DNA of 64,000 bases, taken from contig JAFUMV010000042.1 in NCBI GenBank assembly GCA_017482485.1, positions 17,817 to 81,816 on the forward strand, written 5' to 3'. A program made the translations under genes and the position numbers. Under the pieces are notes generated by a model. The model was given only the letters and a program-made list of their open reading frames with translations, did not search any database and had not been told where the DNA came from. Source of the stretch: Lachnospiraceae bacterium. GTDB taxonomy: Bacteria > Bacillota > Clostridia > Lachnospirales > Lachnospiraceae. Shown piece by piece: positions 26,460-34,987 of this stretch (the first letter of the stretch is position 1; each line of letters starts with the position of its first letter).

Positions 26460-27401
26460 GTGGCAGAAAAAAAGAATGCGGCAGTGCAACCGAACAAAGT
26501 GAGCGCGTGGACTAGATTGAAACGGAGTGGAACTCTATATCTATTGATCTTACCCTCCTTCATCGTGATGCTGGTTTTTACATATTATCCCATGTATGGC
26601 GTGACGATCGCGTTTAAGGATTTTACACCGGCAATGGGCATTACGAACAGCCCTTGGGCGGGTCTGAAGTACTTCAAGCAGTATTTTAATTCCTATCAGT
26701 TTGGGACAACGATTAAAAATACGCTGGTGATCAGTATCTACAGCATTGTTGTGACTTTCCCGCTTCCGATTGCGCTGGCACTCATGTGCAATCAGATGAA
26801 GGCGCTGAAGTTTAAAAAAATTTTCCAGGTGACAACCTATCTGCCTCACTTTATTTCAACGGTTGTAATGTGCGGCATGATCCTTCTGTTTTTGTCTCCC
26901 AGCCAGGGCATCATCGCTCAGCTGACAGGACTTTTTGGATATAAGCTTCCGAACCTGATGGGGTCTGCGGGCGCTTTTCCTTCTATTTATGTGTGGACCG
27001 AGGTATGGCAGCATGTAGGCTGGGACAGCATTCTGTATATTGCAGCTCTTTCCTCTGTTGATCCTTCTCTCTACGAAGCGGCAACCATGGACGGCGCAAG
27101 CAAGTGGCAGAAGATGATTCATATCGATATTCCGATGCTGCTTCCGACGGCAACGATTATGTTCATCCTGCGTGCGGGCAGCGTCATGAGCATCGGTTTT
27201 GAAAAGGTTTATCTGCTGCAGAATACACTGAACAGCTCCACCAGTGAAATTATTTCCACCTACGTTTATAAGATGGGTCTTGTGAGCAGTCAGTACAGTC
27301 TTTCTGCGGCGATCGGATTATTTAATAACATCGTCAATCTGATCCTGCTGCTGAGCGTAAACTATATCTCAAATAAGATGAGTGAAACATCTCTGGTATA
27401 A
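26460..27401 (+). CDS. CUT1 ABC transporter permease (LplB-like), system 1
   Basis: Inner-membrane permease of an oligosaccharide ABC importer. It has a cytoplasmic basic N-terminus, about six helices and the ATPase-docking EAA loop (LYEAATMDGASKWQKMIHID). GTG start with AGGAGG upstream; 313 aa. It is about as similar to the permease at 40.6 kb as expected for paralogs, sharing SYRPMYGV/TYYPMYGVTIAFKDF-type and GWDSILYIAALSSVDPSLYE-type blocks. No ATPase gene is present nearby, so a shared MsmK-type ATPase elsewhere is assumed. Confidence 0.92.
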   Translation: MAEKKNAAVQPNKVSAWTRLKRSGTLYLLILPSFIVMLVFTYYPMYGVTIAFKDFTPAMGITNSPWAGLKYFKQYFNSYQFGTTIKNTLVISIYSIVVTFPLPIALALMCNQMKALKFKKIFQVTTYLPHFISTVVMCGMILLFLSPSQGIIAQLTGLFGYKLPNLMGSAGAFPSIYVWTEVWQHVGWDSILYIAALSSVDPSLYEAATMDGASKWQKMIHIDIPMLLPTATIMFILRAGSVMSIGFEKVYLLQNTLNSSTSEIISTYVYKMGLVSSQYSLSAAIGLFNNIVNLILLLSVNYISNKMSETSLV

Positions 27402-27454
27402 GCAGTCTGATGTCTGAGAATCAAAAAGGAAACGGTATGGCCGGGAGGTATAGA

Positions 27455-28372
27455 ATGGCAAAGGAAAAACAGCTGGTTCAAACAGCGGTAAAAGTAAAAA
27501 AGTCAAAAGAAGACAAGATATTTGACTTCTTTCTGTATACGATAGCAACAATCATCATCATTATCATGCTGTATCCGATGTATTTTATTATAATTGCATC
27601 CATCAGCAGCCCTACGGATGTATCGGCAGGTAATGTAATGTTTTATCCGAAGGAAATCAATTTCAGAGCCTATGCGCAGCTCTTTGAGTATACGCAGCTT
27701 TGGACCGGATATAAAAACACAATTATTTACGCAGTACTTGGAACGATTTTCTCGCTGATATTTAACATTCCGGCAGCATATGCGCTTTCCAGAAAGGATC
27801 TGTTCGGACGCAAATTTTTCACGATCTTTTATCTGGTGCCGATGTTTTTTACCGGCGGCCTGATCCCCACCTATATGGTGGTTAAGGATCTGGGGCTTCT
27901 GGATACCCTTTGGGTAATGGTAATTCCGTTCTCCGTTGTTACATATTACATCATTGTGGCGAGAACGTTCTTTGTAAACAGCATTCCAGATGATCTTCGG
28001 GAAGCGGCACAGTTGGATGGCTGCGGCAATTTAAGTTATTTCTTTAAGATTGTTCTCCCGCTTTCCAAGGCGGTTATTTCAGTAATCGCACTCTGGACTG
28101 CAGTAGGCCAGTGGAATTCTTATTTCAACGCATTGATTTACTTAAGAGATTCGGAACTGATTCCGCTGCAGCTGGTACTTCGTAACATTCTGGTCAGCAA
28201 TCAGACTATCAGCAACATGCTGACCGGTGCGGCAGCGACCGAGGCCCGAGAGATGGCAGACCTGATAAAGTATGCGGTTATCGTTGTCTCCAGTGCGCCG
28301 ATCATGTGTATGTATCCTTTTGTACAGAAGTATTTCAATCAGGGTGTAATGCTCGGCTCGGTAAAGGGATAA
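27455..28372 (+). CDS. CUT1 ABC transporter permease (YtcP/MalG-like), system 1
   Basis: Second permease of the importer. It has six predicted helices, and its EAA loop is LREAAQLDGCGNLSYFFKIV. It ends in the characteristic YPFVQKYFNQGVMLGSVKG. ATG 27455 (MAKEKQLVQ) is preferred because GGGAGG lies 6 nt upstream; an ATG at 27410 is in frame but has only AGTCTG before it. The paralog at 41.6 kb also starts with a short Lys-rich tail, supporting this choice. It works with the permease before it and the lipoprotein after it. Confidence 0.92.
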   Translation: MAKEKQLVQTAVKVKKSKEDKIFDFFLYTIATIIIIIMLYPMYFIIIASISSPTDVSAGNVMFYPKEINFRAYAQLFEYTQLWTGYKNTIIYAVLGTIFSLIFNIPAAYALSRKDLFGRKFFTIFYLVPMFFTGGLIPTYMVVKDLGLLDTLWVMVIPFSVVTYYIIVARTFFVNSIPDDLREAAQLDGCGNLSYFFKIVLPLSKAVISVIALWTAVGQWNSYFNALIYLRDSELIPLQLVLRNILVSNQTISNMLTGAAATEAREMADLIKYAVIVVSSAPIMCMYPFVQKYFNQGVMLGSVKG

Positions 28373-28463
28373 TGACATTTATTGAATCACTGTTATTGAT
28401 AGTCAGCCGGAGGGGCATGAGGACCGGCTTGATCTATAGAAAAAAGAAAAAGGAGAGAAATGT

Positions 28464-30143
28464 ATGAGCTATTTGAAAAAAGGATTAGGACTGTTTTTGG
28501 CATCCGCAATGGTAGCAGGTTCCCTGGCAGGCTGCGGCAGCAGCGCTGAGACCGATGCGCCTGCAGCTGATTCTACTGCAAAAACGGAAGATGCAGCAGC
28601 TGCGGCTTCCGCAGGTGATGCAGGAGATACGGCTTCCTCCGAAGATGTGCCTACTTACACAATCGCAACTGTACGCTGGACAGACGCATGGCCGATCGAC
28701 TATCTGGAGAGCGGCGTTATGAAAGAACTGGAAGAAAAGCACGGCATCAACATCGAATGGCAGGTTTACTACTTCGGCGACTGGAGTGAGCAGAAATCCC
28801 TGTTATTCGCATCGGGTGACCTTCCGGACGCATTCTTTGGTTCCTGCGGCCTGACAGACTCCGATATTGCCCAGAACAAAGCGTCTTTTGTGGAATTGAC
28901 TGATCTGATCGCAGAAAACATGCCCAACCTGACAGCAGTATTCGAAAAGGAGCCTGAACTGCTGGCACGTGCAAAAGACCGTAACGGCGAAATTTACTCC
29001 CTGGTTAAGAAACTCCCGTTAAGACCTACCGTTTGTGGTGATGTTATGTACATCAACAAAGAATGGCTGGACAATCTGGGACTGGAAGTGCCCAAAACGC
29101 TGGATGAGCTGACAAGCGTTCTGAAGGCATTCGTTACCGAAGATGCTGACGGCGACGGCGATCCTACAAACGAATTCGCAATCTCCGGTGAAAAGAGCGA
29201 TTATTACGCATCCGGTGCTCTGCGCACTACTCTGGCACCTTTCGGAACCATGGTTAGCCGTGATAATAACTATATGATGCTGGATGCTGAAGGCAATCCT
29301 ACCTTTGCACCGATTACAGAAAACTATGTGGCGGCTGTTAAGTGGATGAACGACCTGTATCAGTTCGGCGCTATCGATCCGGAATCGTTCACTCAGGATC
29401 AGTCCATGAGAAAGGCGAAACTGCAGGCAGAAGGCGGCTCTCAGGTTGGTCTGGTAACAGGCTGGACAGCAGACGCTCAGGTTGGTATCAACGTAGATCA
29501 GTTCATTACTCTGGAAGCTGTTGAAGGCTGGGACGGCGAACACTATGTAGAAAGTGCAACCGATTATCTGGACATCAGCGATAAGGAGCTGATCATCACC
29601 AATAAGTGTGAAGACCCTGCTAAGCTGCTTCAGTGGGCAGATGATTTCTATGATAACCTCGTTTCCGTACAGACATTCTACGGTTCCATTCCGGATCAGA
29701 TCAAAGATAACGGCGATGGCACATACGAAGTTCTGCTTCCGGCAGACGGTGGTTCCCTGGATACTTCCGCTTGGTCATACTCCATGCGTGACTTCGGTCC
29801 CAAGTACATGGATCCTGACTTCTATGGCAACGTCACTCTTCCCACAGATCAGGGCGACGGCGTGAAGCTGGCTGATGATGAAATTAACGCCAAGTATGTA
29901 ACAGACGACAAGAACAGACCGTTCCCTATTGTAAAGTATACAGACGAAGAACTTCAGAGACTGACCACTCTCGGAACAGATATCTATAAGTACGTTGAAG
30001 CTCAGTTTGCTCACTGGGTAGTAGACGGCGGCATCGATGAAGAATGGGATGCTTATATCGAACAGCTGAATGCTATGGGCCTTCAGGAACTGCTTGAAAT
30101 CCAGAACACAGCTTATCTGGCATATCTGGACTCCATGAAATAA
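28464..30143 (+). CDS. Extracellular solute-binding lipoprotein (LipO/YtcQ type), system 1
   Basis: Sugar-binding lipoprotein that feeds the two permeases. Signal peptide with lipobox SLAGC (Cys24), followed by an Ala/Asp/Thr-rich linker and the family 1 binding fold. A calcium-loop-like motif DADGDGDPTNEF lies near residue 225, as is common in large oligosaccharide-binding members. The C-terminus GGIDEEWDAYIEQLNAMGL is almost identical to that of the second binding protein at 42.6 kb. 559 aa. AAGGAGAG precedes the ATG. The ligand is unknown; neighbouring GH31 genes suggest an alpha-linked gluco-oligosaccharide. Confidence 0.92.
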   Translation: MSYLKKGLGLFLASAMVAGSLAGCGSSAETDAPAADSTAKTEDAAAAASAGDAGDTASSEDVPTYTIATVRWTDAWPIDYLESGVMKELEEKHGINIEWQVYYFGDWSEQKSLLFASGDLPDAFFGSCGLTDSDIAQNKASFVELTDLIAENMPNLTAVFEKEPELLARAKDRNGEIYSLVKKLPLRPTVCGDVMYINKEWLDNLGLEVPKTLDELTSVLKAFVTEDADGDGDPTNEFAISGEKSDYYASGALRTTLAPFGTMVSRDNNYMMLDAEGNPTFAPITENYVAAVKWMNDLYQFGAIDPESFTQDQSMRKAKLQAEGGSQVGLVTGWTADAQVGINVDQFITLEAVEGWDGEHYVESATDYLDISDKELIITNKCEDPAKLLQWADDFYDNLVSVQTFYGSIPDQIKDNGDGTYEVLLPADGGSLDTSAWSYSMRDFGPKYMDPDFYGNVTLPTDQGDGVKLADDEINAKYVTDDKNRPFPIVKYTDEELQRLTTLGTDIYKYVEAQFAHWVVDGGIDEEWDAYIEQLNAMGLQELLEIQNTAYLAYLDSMK

Positions 30144-30190
30144 GAATTTCATGAATAAAGGAAAATAGAACGTCCTGAAATGTAAATGTA

Positions 30191-30229
30191 ACGGGCACAT
30201 ATCCTTTCGGGGGATGTGCCCGTTTTTTC
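30191..30229 (+). terminator. Terminator after binding protein 1
   Basis: ACGGGCACAT pairs with ATGTGCCCGT, followed by six T. It probably limits readthrough into the kinase and GH31 genes, leaving the binding protein most highly expressed. Confidence 0.85.
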
Positions 30230-30341
30230 AGAAAAGACAGCGAACTTGACATTGTCTTGCAAAATATTTATTCTTACTGTGATTTTAAATTCAGAGCCCC
30301 GCTGAACGGCAGGGACTATGGGATTCAGGTGGGGTTATGCC

Positions 30342-32102
30342 ATGAAGCAGAAAAAAAATCGAAGCATGGAGAAGTATGCTGTCCGTATTCTGACATTTGC
30401 AATTGCTTTTTTTATTGTGATTCTGGCAGTAATGTTTCTGAATATGCTGGAAGCAAGGCGGCTGGTCTATAAATATATTGAAGATACGGCGCGTCTGTAC
30501 GTGGAACAGATCAATGAGAGCATTGTGAAAATCAACTATGAAGTGATCACGCTGTTGAAAAAGAATGAAAAGGAATATTTGAATCTTCAGGATCTGAGAC
30601 CGGATCAGGCGAAGAACTATCCATCGATGGATGCGGTTTCGGAACAACTGCAAAATCTGAAAGCGCGATATACAGAATCCGAGTGCTTTTATCTTTATCT
30701 GAGCGATGAGGATGTCATGATTCTGGGCGGAGGAACAGTATTTCCCAGCAGCCGGGTGGAAGGAAGAAGTCTGGCGCTGCGCAATTTGCTGCGGGAAAAA
30801 CGTGGAATAGGGACGCAGTATCCCGAATGGGAATTTTTCAGCGATGGAGAGAAGGACTACATTTATAGCCGTTATTGTCAGAGCGGTATTTCGATGGGAT
30901 GTGTCATTCGTTTGGAGAAACTGTTTTCCGATCTCCACGTGGACAGTCTGGGGTATGAGGGCATACCATATATGTCGGATGAATCCGGGAATGTTCTGAT
31001 TACGGCTGACGACAGTGACAAGGTCGTGGTAGACGATGCGGGCAATGTCAGAGGAAACAAAAAAGATATTTTTTCCGAGAGAAAGCTGTACAAATTTCCG
31101 ATCAGAGGGCTTTCCAGGGATATTTTTATTCTGGTGACGCCGGCCAGCGGATCGCTTTATAATATGATCATTCTGCAGGTGCTTCTGTTGATATTTCTGA
31201 TCATAATCATTCCGGTTGGAATTTATTTGTTCAGAGCCTATCAGAATCGAATCCTGCAGCCCATGAGGCAGTTTGTTAACAGCCTGAAAAATACGGAAGA
31301 AGAGCAGTGGCTTTCTGAAAACGGAAAGAACAATCTGCTGGAACTGGAACTGGCAAGCGAAGAATTCCGCAGGCTTTTGCGGAAAATCAGGCAGCTGAAA
31401 ATCGGCATATACGAAAAGGAACTGGAACAGCAGAAAACAATGCTGGAAGCCATGCAGATGCAGATCAGACCTCATTTTTATCTCAATTGTCTCAGCATAA
31501 TCCATGGAATGGCTGATCTGGGAAAAACGGAGGAAATCATTGCGGTAACGGAGAACCTTTCCACCTATATGCGCCATGTCATGAAAGATATTTATGAGAA
31601 AGAGCCGCTGGGGCAGGATGTGGCATTTGTGAGCAGTTATGTGCAGATTCAGCAGATCCGCTACGGCAGGGAATCGTTCTCGTTTGAGGTGATCATGGAT
31701 GATGGCCTCAGAGATTATCTGGTGCCTGTGCTTCTGATTCACAATTTCGTGGAAAACGCCATCGTTCATGCGGTTTCACTGGATGAGCATGTGGAAATCT
31801 CTCTGTATGTGGTGACGGAGAAGTATAAGGACGGAGAATATCTCTATATTTGCATTTCTGATACAGGAAAAGGATTTCCTGAGGAAATCCTTAAGTCCAT
31901 CAAAGAAGACAAACCTATTTATTATGATGAAAGGGAACACATTGGAATTTCGAACTCCATCAAGCGCCTGGAGCTGATGTACGGAGAAAAAGCGGGCATT
32001 AACTTATCCAACATGGATGACGGATTCGGCGCTGTGGTGGAGATCAGAATACCCGCTGAAAAAATAGAGGAAGAGGTAGGTTCGAAAGGAGACAACAGAT
32101 GA
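30342..32102 (+). CDS. YesM-type sensor histidine kinase
   Basis: Membrane kinase with two helices (residues ~10-35 and ~280-305) around an extracytoplasmic sensor, then HAMP-like linker and the His_kinase domain with phospho-acceptor His in IRPHFYLNCLSII. The ATP-binding domain shows LLIHNFVENAIVHAV (N box) and ISDTGKGFPEEI (G box). ATG 30342 (MKQKKNRSME) has AGGTGGGG 7 nt upstream and is preferred over ATG 30318. The stop overlaps the GH31 start (ATGATGA), so kinase and enzyme are translationally coupled. Cognate regulator is probably the YesN-type protein at 24.6 kb. Confidence 0.9.
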   Translation: MKQKKNRSMEKYAVRILTFAIAFFIVILAVMFLNMLEARRLVYKYIEDTARLYVEQINESIVKINYEVITLLKKNEKEYLNLQDLRPDQAKNYPSMDAVSEQLQNLKARYTESECFYLYLSDEDVMILGGGTVFPSSRVEGRSLALRNLLREKRGIGTQYPEWEFFSDGEKDYIYSRYCQSGISMGCVIRLEKLFSDLHVDSLGYEGIPYMSDESGNVLITADDSDKVVVDDAGNVRGNKKDIFSERKLYKFPIRGLSRDIFILVTPASGSLYNMIILQVLLLIFLIIIIPVGIYLFRAYQNRILQPMRQFVNSLKNTEEEQWLSENGKNNLLELELASEEFRRLLRKIRQLKIGIYEKELEQQKTMLEAMQMQIRPHFYLNCLSIIHGMADLGKTEEIIAVTENLSTYMRHVMKDIYEKEPLGQDVAFVSSYVQIQQIRYGRESFSFEVIMDDGLRDYLVPVLLIHNFVENAIVHAVSLDEHVEISLYVVTEKYKDGEYLYICISDTGKGFPEEILKSIKEDKPIYYDEREHIGISNSIKRLELMYGEKAGINLSNMDDGFGAVVEIRIPAEKIEEEVGSKGDNR

Positions 32103-34501
32103 TGAACAAAAATTTCCTGAAAACAAATGGACAGGCAAGGCCGGAAAGCATCGTTTCCGGCAAAAATTACCGGATCACGGTGCTGACATCAAAACTTTTC
32201 CGGCTGGAATACAGTGAGTCCGGAATTTTTGAAGACCGTCCCACCCAGAGCGTGATCAACAGAAATTTTGAGGTGCCCGCTTTTACGGTGCAGGAAAAGG
32301 ACGGCAAACTGGAAATTATCACGGAGGATTTGCAGCTTTTATATGACGGACAGCCTTTTTCCGGAAGCGGCCTAAGCATTTTTATGAAGAAACTCAGATT
32401 CGGCAATAACTCCGTATGGCGCTATGGCGATAAGGGAATGAACTTAAAAGGCACCGCGAGAACGCTGGACCGCTGTGACGGCGCGACAGAGCTGGAGGAT
32501 GGCGTGCTGAGCATTTCCGGCTATGCTACAATTGATGACAGCAAGTCCATGGCGCTGACAGAAGACGGATGGATTGAACCTCCGCTGAAGGGGCATACGG
32601 ATATCTATTTCTTTGGCTATAGCCATGATTTTAAAGAATGCCTCAAGGATTTTTATCATCTGTGCGGCAGCACCCCGATGCTGCCCCGTTATGTGCTGGG
32701 CAACTGGTGGAGCAGATATCATGCCTATACCCAGGATGAATATTTGAAGCTGATGAAGCGTTTCCGGGATGAGAAGCTTCCTTTTTCCGTTGGCGTAATG
32801 GATATGGACTGGCATTGGGTGCAGCTGGATGAAAAGTATGGCAGCGGCTGGACCGGCTATACCTGGAATGAAGAGCTGTTCCCGGATCACGTGGCGATGC
32901 TGAAAGAACTGCATGATGAGGGCATGCGCGTGACGCTGAACGTTCATCCGGCAGACGGTATCCGTGGCTATGAAAAGGCATATAAACAGATGGCACAGGC
33001 GCTGGGCGTTGACTGGGAAAATGAGGTTCCGATTTCCTTTGACATCGCGAGCAGAGAATTCCTGGATGCTTACTTTAAGTATCTGCATCATCCGCTGGAG
33101 GAAGAGGGCGTTGATTTCTGGTGGATCGACTGGCAGCAGGGAAATTCTTCCAACATTCCCGGACTGGATCCGTTGTGGATGTTAAATCACTATCATTATG
33201 AGGATCAGTGCCGCGACAACAAGAGAGGTCTGGTGTTCTCCAGATATGCGGGGCCCGGCAGCCATCGTTATCCCATCGGATTTTCCGGCGATACTTATAT
33301 CACCTGGGAATCTCTGGATTTCCAGCCTTACTTTACCACAACCGCATCAAACATCGGCTATGACTGGTGGAGCCATGATATCGGCGGTCACATGATGGGC
33401 TACCGGGATGACGAGCTGGCCACCAGATGGGTGCAGTACGGCGTATTTTCTCCGATCATGAGGCTGCACAGCTCCAATTCCAAGTTCAGCGGCAAGGAGC
33501 CCTGGAACTTCGGCAAGGAGCATGAAATTGCGATGGGCGAGTTCCTGCGCCTGCGCCATATGATGGTACCTTATCTGTACACCATGAGCGAAAGAGCGCA
33601 CCGTGAAAATGAACCTCTGATTCAGCCCATGTATTATAACTATGAAATGGGCTGGGAGCTTTTAAAGAAGAGCAATCAGTATTTCTTCGGTTCCGAGCTG
33701 TTGGTAAATCCCATCACTCGGCCTGCGGATGAGGCGACACAGAGAGGCAGCGCTGTGACCTGGCTGCCTGAAGGAACCTGGTATGATATTTTCACCGGTC
33801 TGCGCTATGCCGGCAATAAGAAGATCCGCATGTTCCGCACCATCGACAGCATTCCGGTTCTGGCAAAGGCCGGCGGAATTGTTCCTATGCAGACCAAGGA
33901 AACCGTCAGCAACCATACAGATAATCCGGAAGCGATGAAAATTCTGGTATTTGCCGGAGCTGACGGAAAGTTTACCCTGTATGAGGATGACGGCCTGACT
34001 CTGGATTACGAAAAGGGCGTATGCGTTACCACGAATTATGAGCTGAAGTGGGGACAGGAAAAGAGCTTCACCATTTCTCCTGCTGTGGGAGATCTGTCCC
34101 TGATTCCGGAAAAGAGAAGCTATGAGATTGATCTCTACGGTGTTTCCGCTTCTGCCGTTAAGGGCGTTAGCGTGGACGGTGCAGCGGTTGATTATGAGAT
34201 TTCCTTTGATGCGGAGAAAAATGTTACGACCGTTTCTGTTGCAGATGTTTCCGTAACTGCAGAGATTAATGTTTGCATCTGTGAAAAGGCAGAGCTTTTG
34301 GCAAATCCCGTTGCAATTCTTCTGGAAAAGGCTCTGATGGGCGCACAGATGTCCTATATGGCGAAGGACGCTATATACGGCAGCGTATGCGCAGATCCCT
34401 GCATGGAAGGAGCAGCTCTGGCCAGCAAGGTTTGCTCTGTGAATGCGATGGATATTCCGAATGAAGTGAAGGAAATGATTTTGGAAATTTTGATGGCATA
34501 A
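32099..34501 (+). CDS. GH31 alpha-glucosidase-type hydrolase, copy 1
   Basis: Cytoplasmic glycoside hydrolase family 31 enzyme, 800 aa, no signal peptide. The N-terminal beta-sandwich is followed by the (beta/alpha)8 barrel with nucleophile Asp344 in VDFWWIDWQQG and acid/base Asp398 in IGFSGDTYITWESL, then WWSHDIGGHMMGYRDDEL and a C-terminal beta domain with an extra ~100-residue tail. Two ATGs stand side by side (32099, 32102). It is close to full-length paralogous to the 46.4-kb gene, with nearly identical barrel sequences. GH31 members cleave alpha-glucosides, alpha-xylosides or sulfoquinovosides; this subgroup is often annotated alpha-glucosidase. The substrate is inferred from context only. 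Confidence 0.9.
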   Translation: MMNKNFLKTNGQARPESIVSGKNYRITVLTSKLFRLEYSESGIFEDRPTQSVINRNFEVPAFTVQEKDGKLEIITEDLQLLYDGQPFSGSGLSIFMKKLRFGNNSVWRYGDKGMNLKGTARTLDRCDGATELEDGVLSISGYATIDDSKSMALTEDGWIEPPLKGHTDIYFFGYSHDFKECLKDFYHLCGSTPMLPRYVLGNWWSRYHAYTQDEYLKLMKRFRDEKLPFSVGVMDMDWHWVQLDEKYGSGWTGYTWNEELFPDHVAMLKELHDEGMRVTLNVHPADGIRGYEKAYKQMAQALGVDWENEVPISFDIASREFLDAYFKYLHHPLEEEGVDFWWIDWQQGNSSNIPGLDPLWMLNHYHYEDQCRDNKRGLVFSRYAGPGSHRYPIGFSGDTYITWESLDFQPYFTTTASNIGYDWWSHDIGGHMMGYRDDELATRWVQYGVFSPIMRLHSSNSKFSGKEPWNFGKEHEIAMGEFLRLRHMMVPYLYTMSERAHRENEPLIQPMYYNYEMGWELLKKSNQYFFGSELLVNPITRPADEATQRGSAVTWLPEGTWYDIFTGLRYAGNKKIRMFRTIDSIPVLAKAGGIVPMQTKETVSNHTDNPEAMKILVFAGADGKFTLYEDDGLTLDYEKGVCVTTNYELKWGQEKSFTISPAVGDLSLIPEKRSYEIDLYGVSASAVKGVSVDGAAVDYEISFDAEKNVTTVSVADVSVTAEINVCICEKAELLANPVAILLEKALMGAQMSYMAKDAIYGSVCADPCMEGAALASKVCSVNAMDIPNEVKEMILEILMA

Positions 34502-34611
34502 AGTTTGAAAATATATGGAGTTGCTTGCTATACAACTAATAGAATGGATTAAAGCAATCCCCTGCCAAAATAATGAGAAATTTTGGAAGGCGCAGCCCCT
34601 TGAGACTTTCT

Positions 34612-34963
34612 GAGCATGTAATATTTATAAAATGGATTTTTTACTTGCTCAATTTTAATTTTGAATCTTGAATGAGCATGTAGATTTGGAATTTCCTCCA
34701 ATCTACATGCTCATATTTGGCTGTTATTCAGTTGCAGGGCAAGTAAAATCGCGATTTTTGAAAATCTACATGATTTTACAGTCCGCTATTACCGATTTCA
34801 GGCATGTAATTTTGCTGTTTTTACAAATTTGCATGAGTTTTAACTTTATATGACAGTTTCTGAGCATGTAGATTTGCTTTTTATGAGAATCTACATGCTT
34901 TTTGAACGCCAAGTACACCTTTCCGGGCATGTAAATTTGGAAAAATCCCAATATTACATACCC
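34612..34963. repeat. Array A: six phased GCATGTA inverted-repeat units
   Basis: Six units of consensus GCATGTA-N21-TACATGC start at 34614, 34676, 34739, 34802, 34864 and 34927, i.e. every 62-63 bp. In all six the right arm starts exactly 28 bp after the left arm. Flanking GA/TC often extend the arms. Arm variants such as GCAAGTA/TACTTGC occur and the 21-bp interiors differ. Some interiors add pairing (GATT..AATC in units 2 and 5), and unit 6 has covarying outer bases (CCGGGC / ACCCGG). The array fills the gap between two convergent genes; the first 110 bp of the gap show nothing else clear. Confidence 0.85.
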
Positions 34964-34987
34964 GGAATGCAAATCACTTTTAAATTT

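Noticed and set aside
34612-34963. CRISPR array (regular ~62-bp period)
   Set aside because: No identical direct repeats of 25-40 bp; only 7-bp arms in alternating orientation are kept, and no cas gene is in the window.
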